Assembly: GCA_033549305.1 (NCBI GenBank)
Contig: JAWSUV010000091.1
Location: forward strand, 1-10,948
DNA length: 10,948 nucleotides
Source of the DNA: Anoxynatronum sp033549305
GTDB taxonomy: Bacteria; Bacillota; Clostridia; Peptostreptococcales; Tindalliaceae
Reading direction: 5' to 3'
Shown: positions 6,207-10,948 of the stretch, piece after piece
How positions within the stretch are numbered: the stretch's first letter is position 1
Layout: each line of letters opens with the position of its first letter
Notes under the pieces: generated by a model
What the model was told of the DNA's origin: nothing
Databases searched by the model: none
What the model saw: the letters and a program-made list of their open reading frames with translations, nothing else
Program-made: the position numbers and the translations under genes

Positions 6207-6890
6207 CTAATAATGCCAGTTGGGGCCTGACTCTCGCTTCTCGTCTTTTTCAGGTTCTCCGTTTTGGTCGACTTTGGTGATCATTACCTTTTCAATCACT
6301 CCGTCAGTGGCCTTTACTACCTTAATCCGAATATCGCCTGATTCAAATTCAGATCCCTGGGCTACCGGAACACATGCTTCTTCCGCCAGGCTGCACACAA
6401 GTCCGCCCACAGTGTTCCCCCGGTTAATCGGAAGGTCCAATCCCGTGTCCTGGTGAATTTTGTCGACGCTGGTTGAGGCGGAGTAGATCCGGTCGTCTCT
6501 CGTGACAAAGTCTTTCTTCGGTGCCAGGTATTTTAAAATCGCAAAAACGCCGGCAATAGCCAGGGTACCCAGCACGAGGTCAAGCATGGTTTCCCCATAA
6601 ATCAGCATTTTCCGCGCGATGACAAACAACACCAACTCCAAAATGGCATTCGTTGAGTGAGATAAGAGCATCAGCATCAGCTCGATCCCCACAACCAATA
6701 AAAGCGTGTGGGCCAGAAAATGTTTAAAAATATCATACGATTCATCTGCGCCGTGCTGTAAAATTTCAACAAAGTATTTAACGATGTCAATAAGGCCAAT
6801 GGCAATTCCAACAGCCAGTAATATGGTTAAGACCATCTCCAGCCAGTAGGTGTACTCTTCTAATTTTTTCATGATTGAAAACTCTTTCAT
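6207..6890 (-). CDS. Membrane protein: PsiE-like transmembrane part fused to a CorC/HlyC-type transporter-associated domain
   Basis: This 227-residue protein has about four membrane segments, near residues 15-37, 57-77, 82-97 and 101-121. The pattern GIELMLMLL...ELVLFVIARKMLIYG resembles phosphate-starvation-inducible PsiE-like membrane proteins. After a short linker, residues 141-207 resemble the CorC_HlyC domain (VDKIHQDTGLDLP, then TVGGLVCSLAEEACVPVAQG, FESGDIRIKVVKATDG, VIEKVMITKV), usually found at the end of CorC/HlyC/PaeA-type membrane proteins. The tail (208-227) is polar and disordered. In CorC proteins this domain follows CBS domains and is linked to ion transport; no CBS pair is present here. 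A small ion-handling or sensory membrane protein is inference. The ATG at 6890 follows AAGGAG by 8 nt. The gene is monocistronic with its own promoter and terminator. Confidence 0.7.
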   Translation of the reverse strand: MKEFSIMKKLEEYTYWLEMVLTILLAVGIAIGLIDIVKYFVEILQHGADESYDIFKHFLAHTLLLVVGIELMLMLLSHSTNAILELVLFVIARKMLIYGETMLDLVLGTLAIAGVFAILKYLAPKKDFVTRDDRIYSASTSVDKIHQDTGLDLPINRGNTVGGLVCSLAEEACVPVAQGSEFESGDIRIKVVKATDGVIEKVMITKVDQNGEPEKDEKRESGPNWHY

Positions 6891-6947
6891 TCCGGCATCT
6901 CCTTCTCAAAAAGCGTGTTTACAGCCGCGCAGCAACCTGCCATGTTC

Positions 6948-6976
6948 ATCATAACGGAACAATCAACCAATGGCAA
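6948..6976 (-). promoter_or_regulatory. Sigma-A-type promoter of the PsiE-like/CorC-domain gene
   Basis: TTGCCA (6976-6971) and TATGAT (6953-6948), each one mismatch from consensus, are separated by 17 nt on the minus strand. The start codon is 57 nt downstream of the -10. Confidence 0.65.
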
Positions 6977-7067
6977 GTTAATTCGTTATATGTTTAACGG
7001 ATAGGGGTTCCACCCTATTTAAGTGTTTTTCATCATCCCTTCTTTCAGAAGAATGAGGTGCGTTGCA

Positions 7068-8285
7068 TCAGGTGGAATGCCATACCATTTCAATCAATGT
7101 CAGGTCATCCTTCAATTGCACCTGTCTGTCAGCCAGTTGTTTGAACTGCATGGCGAAGGGACGGCTGCTCTCCTTCTCAAGGTATTGATAGGCAAGTTGA
7201 ATAAGTGCATCATAATCCAGCGCTCTCCGGTTGTCATCTTCCAGTTCCAGCAGTCCGTCCGTGTAAAACAAAAGACGATCGCCCGGTTTCATTTGAACCT
7301 CAGCTTCTTCATATCCCTGGGAAAACTCAAAGCCGATGGGAGTTCCATAGGCATTCAGGGTTTCAATGGTTCCTTCGCGCCTCATGAGAAGGGGTTCCGG
7401 ATGGGCTCCGCGTACATAGCGCAGGTTTCCGCTTTCAACATTAAAAACCATGTAGAAAATTGTAAAGTAATGCTGGTATTTTGTAAAGGAAAATCTTTTG
7501 TTCAGGTAATGAATCACTTCAAGAGGCGATACAATTTCATAATAGGGTTCTTCTTCCAGTTCCCGTTTCAAGGGTGTTCCCCGGCTGACATCCACCACCA
7601 GGAATTCAGATAACGCGACAGCCAGCATGGATGAGGCTACCCCATGTCCCATGACATCTACCATGTACAGTCCCAGGTGATTTTCATCAAGCATAAAAAT
7701 ATCATAGATATCACCGCCAACTTTTCCAGAGGGCTGGAAGTGACAGTAAAAATCGCAGAAAGGAACCTGAATGAGGTTATGGGGGATCAATGACTCCTGA
7801 ATCCGTGCGGCAAGTGTCAGGTGGTGGTCCAGTTCTGTCCGCTGCCGTTTAATTTTATAAAGACTCTCTTCAAGCGCTTTTTGGGTGGATTCCAGTTTAT
7901 GCGCCAGCTTTGCTGTTTTTAAGTACTGTTCGACATGCGCTTTCAGTTCAGCATCTGCCACCGGCATTACCAGGCAGTCATTAATGCCAGACTGGAACAG
8001 TGTTTTTTTTACTGGCACCAGTGCCTCTGAAATAACGGCCAGCAGGGGAATCTGTTGAGAGAGCTTATGCTTGCGCACCATGCGAATGATTGACGGCAAG
8101 ACATTCTCATTCACTGCATCCGCCTGAAGGATCAACAGATCCGGCTCCTCCCGGGCAACATCTGCCAGCAGGTTTTCCGAATACTTCTGTTGAACCACTT
8201 CGTGCCCCCATTTGCGCAGTCGATCCTTTGTCGAACGATCCGCGGGGGTATTGGCATCAAAAATGAGAATTTTTCCGGTTATCAT
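7068..8285 (-). CDS. PP2C/SpoIIE-type serine phosphatase with N-terminal degenerate receiver domain (RsbU/RsbP-like)
   Basis: This 405-residue cytoplasmic protein has three parts. Residues 5-122 have the length and alternating pattern of a response-regulator receiver. However, the acidic pair is reduced to a single Asp (Asp10, FDAN), the phospho-acceptor position is Gln54 (PDLLILQ), and the conserved Lys is Met107 (CLVMP). Residues 123-163 form a probable coiled-coil linker. Residues about 165-401 are a PP2C phosphatase with its metal Asp residues intact: GGDIYD (Asp192), VDVMGHG (Asp210), FYTDGLLE (Asp343) and KDDLTL (393-394). Relatives dephosphorylate anti-anti-sigma factors in partner-switching stress cascades. 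The target here is unknown: no RsbV, RsbW or sigma gene is in the window. The ATG at 8285 has AGGA 7 nt upstream; the frame runs further up, but without a better site. It is divergent from the MBL gene. I found no convincing terminator after it. Confidence 0.88.
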   Translation of the reverse strand: MITGKILIFDANTPADRSTKDRLRKWGHEVVQQKYSENLLADVAREEPDLLILQADAVNENVLPSIIRMVRKHKLSQQIPLLAVISEALVPVKKTLFQSGINDCLVMPVADAELKAHVEQYLKTAKLAHKLESTQKALEESLYKIKRQRTELDHHLTLAARIQESLIPHNLIQVPFCDFYCHFQPSGKVGGDIYDIFMLDENHLGLYMVDVMGHGVASSMLAVALSEFLVVDVSRGTPLKRELEEEPYYEIVSPLEVIHYLNKRFSFTKYQHYFTIFYMVFNVESGNLRYVRGAHPEPLLMRREGTIETLNAYGTPIGFEFSQGYEEAEVQMKPGDRLLFYTDGLLELEDDNRRALDYDALIQLAYQYLEKESSRPFAMQFKQLADRQVQLKDDLTLIEMVWHST

Positions 8286-8400
8286 GGCAGGTTCCTGTCC
8301 TTTCACCTGACCGACAGTGCTACAAGTGACCATATGGATACAGCTCACGGAAAATCGCGAGATCAACAAGTCTCTTATAGTGTAACGTTTCTTTAATAAT

Positions 8401-8429
8401 AGTGCAATCACTTTTCAAGTGCTGTCACT
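8401..8429. repeat. Nested dyad in the divergent intergenic region
   Basis: AGTG-N4-CACTT-TTC-AAGTG-N4-CACT is symmetric about base 8415. It lies between the phosphatase start (8285) and the MBL start (8539). It may be an operator shared by the divergent promoters or a hairpin in a leader RNA. Arms are short, so chance is possible. Confidence 0.35.
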
Positions 8430-8469
8430 CAGGTATTGGCTGCGCTCTTGCGGTATTGATGGGCAGAGT

Positions 8470-8496
8470 GTTTGGACAATAAGTAGTTTGGGGTAT
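8470..8496 (+). promoter_or_regulatory. Candidate promoter of the MBL gene, sigma-B-like
   Basis: GTTTGG (8470-8475) and a perfect GGGTAT (8491-8496) are separated by 15 nt. The ATG at 8539 lies about 42 nt beyond the -10. The -35 matches only four of six bases of GTTTAA, and I see no better sigma-A promoter in the same place. Confidence 0.4.
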
Positions 8497-8538
8497 CTAT
8501 GAAAAAATATGATGTCTCACGATGAAGGGCGGGAAATA

Positions 8539-10170
8539 ATGGAAATACAATTTTTAGGCGCTGCACAGGTAGTAACAGGCTCCAATTTTCTCATTCGAAC
8601 AAAATACTGCAACATGCTGGTGGATTGTGGTTTGTATCAGGGAAGTGATGAACTTGAAGCTTTGAACAGCCAGCCGTTTACCTATGACCCGGCTGAAATT
8701 GACTACCTGTTTCTGACCCATGCACACGTTGACCACAGTGCCCGCATTCCGAAGCTCGTGAAAGAAGGGTTCAGCGGCAAAATCTATACGACCCGGGCAA
8801 CACTAGACCTGTCTGAAATCATGCTGCTGGACAGTGCACATATCCAGGAAACAGATACGGAATGGATCAACCGCAAGCGTGAAAGAGCTGGAGAGACGCC
8901 TGTTCAGCCCCTGTACCATGTTAAGGATGCTGAAAAAAGTCTTCATTATTTTGAAGCCGTTCAGTACAATCAGAAGATTAGTATCAACGACATGATCAAC
9001 ATTCGATTTCGGGATGCCGGTCATATTCTGGGTTCTGCCATTCTTGAATTGTGGATAACGGAAGAATCAGATACCGTCAAGCTTGTTTTTTCCGGCGACC
9101 TTGGTCAAAAAGGAAAACCCCTGATCCGCGATCCGGACATTATCGAGGAAGCTGACTATCTTATCATGGAATCCACCTATGGTGACAGAATCCATGAACA
9201 GGTGGCTGACCGGATGAATCTGCTGATGGATGCCATTAACCATACCCTGGAACGCAAGGGAACGGTTATCATCCCTTCCTTTGCTGTCGGCCGCACCCAG
9301 GAACTCATTTATGAACTGAATAAATACTTTGCCGAAACGCATGAGATGGATGTCTTCCGTCAGTCTCCTGTCTATATTGACAGCCCCATGGCAGTATCGG
9401 CTACAGAAGTATTCAAAAAAAATGCCCATTATTTTGATGATGAAACCAAAGAACTGATCCTGAGCGGCGACAATCCCCTGGAGTTTGACAATTTGCACTT
9501 TATACGGGATCACCGGGTATCCATGGAATTAAATTCCGATAATACTCCGAAAGTGATTATTTCTGCCAGTGGAATGGCCACTGCCGGCAGGGTCCGGCAC
9601 CATTTAAAGCATAACCTCTGGGATCCTAAAAACACCGTGATTTTTGTTGGATACCAGGCCCAAGGAACACTGGGACGCATCCTTAAGGAAGGCGTTAAAA
9701 AAGTTAAAATCCTTGGTGAAGAAATTGCTGTGAAGGCTGAAATAGTGAGCATTGACGGATTTTCTGGACATGCCGATCAGGCGGGGCTGATGGAATGGCT
9801 GAGAGGCTTCAAAAAGAAACCAAAAAAAATTTTTTTGGTGCACGGCGAACCTGCATCATCAGAAATCCTGGCCGGCCTGATCCGAGAGGAGATGGCTATT
9901 CCGGTGGAGATTCCATCGGTTGGATACGCCTTTGAAATGGAAGAAGCCGTTCTGAAGGCAGATTCTCTTGAATTGCTGCTGCCGGTTCAACGGAAAGAAA
10001 ACATCAAGCGGGAACTGCAGGAAGTTTATCAACAAATTGAAAGCCTGATACCCAAGACAAATCGTTTTTTGGATGACAAGGTTCTGGAGACTGAATATGA
10101 TGCCTTAAAGAACAAACTGATTGATTTGCAGCGGGAACTCATCGGTTTAAGCATGATGCTTGGAGATTAA
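8539..10170 (+). CDS. Metallo-beta-lactamase/beta-CASP/RMMBL hydrolase, CPSF73-like probable ribonuclease
   Basis: This is a 543-residue cytoplasmic enzyme of the beta-CASP family, which cleaves or trims RNA with two zinc ions. Zinc motifs are complete: HAHVDH at 61-66, GHILGSA with His162, SGDLG with Asp187, SGHAD with His411, and VHGEP with His435. The beta-CASP region (about 210-370) shows ESTYGDR, PSFAVGRTQE, DSPMAVSATE and SASGMATAGR. A C-terminal tail of about 60 residues (484-543) looks helical or coiled coil and may serve dimerisation or RNA contact. Relatives include the bacterial CPSF73-like exoribonucleases; RNase J proteins differ in layout. I choose ATG 8539 (MEIQFLGAA, the family's usual first strand), with AAGGGCGGG just upstream, over ATG 8509. 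It is a single gene ended by a strong terminator and is the only plus-strand gene here. RNA as substrate is family knowledge, the exact target is unknown. Confidence 0.93.
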   Translation: MEIQFLGAAQVVTGSNFLIRTKYCNMLVDCGLYQGSDELEALNSQPFTYDPAEIDYLFLTHAHVDHSARIPKLVKEGFSGKIYTTRATLDLSEIMLLDSAHIQETDTEWINRKRERAGETPVQPLYHVKDAEKSLHYFEAVQYNQKISINDMINIRFRDAGHILGSAILELWITEESDTVKLVFSGDLGQKGKPLIRDPDIIEEADYLIMESTYGDRIHEQVADRMNLLMDAINHTLERKGTVIIPSFAVGRTQELIYELNKYFAETHEMDVFRQSPVYIDSPMAVSATEVFKKNAHYFDDETKELILSGDNPLEFDNLHFIRDHRVSMELNSDNTPKVIISASGMATAGRVRHHLKHNLWDPKNTVIFVGYQAQGTLGRILKEGVKKVKILGEEIAVKAEIVSIDGFSGHADQAGLMEWLRGFKKKPKKIFLVHGEPASSEILAGLIREEMAIPVEIPSVGYAFEMEEAVLKADSLELLLPVQRKENIKRELQEVYQQIESLIPKTNRFLDDKVLETEYDALKNKLIDLQRELIGLSMMLGD

Positions 10171-10199
10171 TCCGGAGAATTTCTCTCGAATCATATTTT

Positions 10200-10237
10200 A
10201 GCAGGCAGATCATGTACATGATCTGCCTGCTCTTTTT
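10200..10237 (+). terminator. Strong rho-independent terminator of the MBL gene
   Basis: A perfect 32-bp palindrome (10200-10231; arms AGCAGGCAGATCAT around GTAC) is followed by CTTTTT. It lies 29 nt after the stop codon. On the minus strand the hairpin is followed by AAAATATG, so it should not act as an intrinsic terminator for the convergent methionine synthase gene. Confidence 0.9.
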
Positions 10238-10294
10238 ACCGTCTGTTTATCGATTTGTGATCTTCCTGCATGACATTCGCTTGCTGTGACGAGT

Positions 10295-10948
10295 TTACTG
10301 AACCAGTGCTTTGGCTTTTTTCACTGCCTGCACAGCATCCGGCGCATAAACCGCACCAATGCTGTCGGCATATGCACGGGTGAGTACTGCTCCCCCAACC
10401 AGCAGTGGAATGGCCAATCCTTCTTTTTTCAACAGTATTGCAACCCGTTCCATTTGCTGCATAGTGGTGGTCATCAATGCGCTGAGACCAATCAGGTCGG
10501 CCTTCTCCTGGTTGGCTTTCTGAACAATGGTTTCAGCAGGCACATCCTTTCCAAGATCAATTACCCGAAAGCCGTGATTTTCCATCATCACACAGACGAT
10601 GTTCTTGCCAATGTCATGAATATCCCCTTTAACAGTGGCCATTATAATCGTTCCCAGTTCTTCCGAGTGCACACCGGGAAGCCTTTCTTTGATGGCTGCA
10701 AACGTCTGCTGTGTCGCTTCCGCCGACATCAGCAGCTGGGGCAGAAAACAGCTGCCGTCTTCGTAGCCGTCTCCCACTTGTGCCAAGGCTGGCGAGATCA
10801 CTTTTTCGATGATATCCAGTCCTGTCCAGCCCTCATTCAGCAACGCTGTTACCATCGGGAGAATTCCCTCTTTTTCTCCCTGAATGATCTTCTCTTTGAG
10901 GGCGCTTTCAGTGTCAGCCGTTTGATCATATGCAGCTGATCTCTGATT
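10295..10948 (-). CDS. Cobalamin-binding C-terminal part of a methionine synthase (MetH-like), 5' end outside the window
   Basis: The frame is open to base 10948, giving 217 residues of the C-terminus; ATG 10855 is internal, since residues before it (LKEKIIQGEKEG) belong to the same fold. The first roughly 100 residues are the four-helix cap (VGDGYEDGSCFLPQLLMSAEA). The Rossmann B12 domain follows with the base-off signature GDIHDIG (His ligand of cobalt), DLGKDVP, GLSALMTTTM and VGGAVLT. The pattern SALMTTT...VGGAVLTRAYADSIGA is typical of the short clostridial methionine synthases, which carry homocysteine and methyltetrahydrofolate domains upstream. The protein ends right after the B12 domain, so the AdoMet-dependent reactivation domain of E. 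coli MetH is absent. A stand-alone corrinoid protein (MtbC/MttC-like) is the alternative; only the missing 5' part can decide. Confidence 0.82.
   Translation of the reverse strand, partial: NQRSAAYDQTADTESALKEKIIQGEKEGILPMVTALLNEGWTGLDIIEKVISPALAQVGDGYEDGSCFLPQLLMSAEATQQTFAAIKERLPGVHSEELGTIIMATVKGDIHDIGKNIVCVMMENHGFRVIDLGKDVPAETIVQKANQEKADLIGLSALMTTTMQQMERVAILLKKEGLAIPLLVGGAVLTRAYADSIGAVYAPDAVQAVKKAKALVQ

Noticed and set aside
7006..7037. Possible terminator after the phosphatase gene or in the plus direction (ATAGGG, loop GTTCCA, CCCTAT)
   Set aside because: The stem is only 6 bp; on the minus strand no T tract follows, and on the plus strand the T run is 7 nt away with no gene to end.
7023..7613. 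196-codon plus-strand frame
   Set aside because: It is antisense to the conserved catalytic part of the PP2C phosphatase and shows no domain.
10286..10939. 217-codon plus-strand frame
   Set aside because: It is antisense to the B12-binding protein, whose motifs (GDIHDIG, VGGA) are unmistakable.

Overview
The window looks like an ordinary chromosomal stretch from a Gram-positive anaerobe, most likely a Clostridia-type Firmicute. The basis is moderate GC, strong AAGGAGG-type ribosome binding sites, TTG and GTG starts, compact sigma-A-like promoters, short GC-rich hairpin terminators with T tails, a large clostridial-style glutamine synthetase, a YtxH-type envelope protein and a short cobalamin-dependent methionine synthase. 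Species cannot be read from the sequence. I see no tRNA, rRNA, CRISPR array, insertion sequence, integrase or phage gene.

Layout. All genes are on the minus strand except one. Reading minus-strand units from the right: (a) the 3' part of a MetH-like cobalamin methionine synthase (10295-10948, cut by the window edge); (b) a PP2C/SpoIIE-type phosphatase with a degenerate receiver domain (7068-8285); (c) a membrane protein joining a PsiE-like part to a CorC/HlyC-type domain (6207-6890) with its own promoter and terminator; (d) a large divergent glutamine synthetase (4057-5997) with its own promoter and terminator; (e) a two-gene operon of a YtxH-like protein and a small DUF948-like membrane protein (2952-3930), with a promoter resembling the sigma-B consensus; (f) argB alone (1973-2821), with a near-consensus promoter and an ArgR-type operator beside its -10; (g) a DUF523 iron-sulfur protein followed by a betaine/choline-type ABC permease (119-1826). 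The only plus-strand gene is a metallo-beta-lactamase/beta-CASP RNA-processing hydrolase (8539-10170), divergent from the phosphatase and ended by a strong terminator.

How the genes may work together. Argininosuccinate-route precursor synthesis (argB), glutamine synthesis and methionine synthesis are housekeeping functions lying near each other without forming one operon. A second theme is stress: an RsbU/RsbP-like phosphatase, a ytxH/ytxG-like pair behind a GTTTAT-N13-GGGTAT promoter, a GGGTAT box before the RNase-like gene, and an osmoprotectant-type permease. A shared general-stress regulon is inference only.

Several obvious longest-ORF starts are probably wrong. argB and the glutamine synthetase appear to begin at TTG codons 8 nt after a Shine-Dalgarno sequence that lies inside the longer frame. 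The DUF523 and ytxH-like frames, if extended, would run through a terminator/promoter and a promoter respectively. Non-coding gaps are all shorter than 300 bases; the largest is the 253-base divergent region 8286-8538. Bases 1-118, downstream of the permease, hold no gene or terminator that I can support. I did not find a convincing new biological system; the best leads are the pseudo-receiver phosphatase with the sigma-B-like promoters, and the PsiE-like/CorC fusion.
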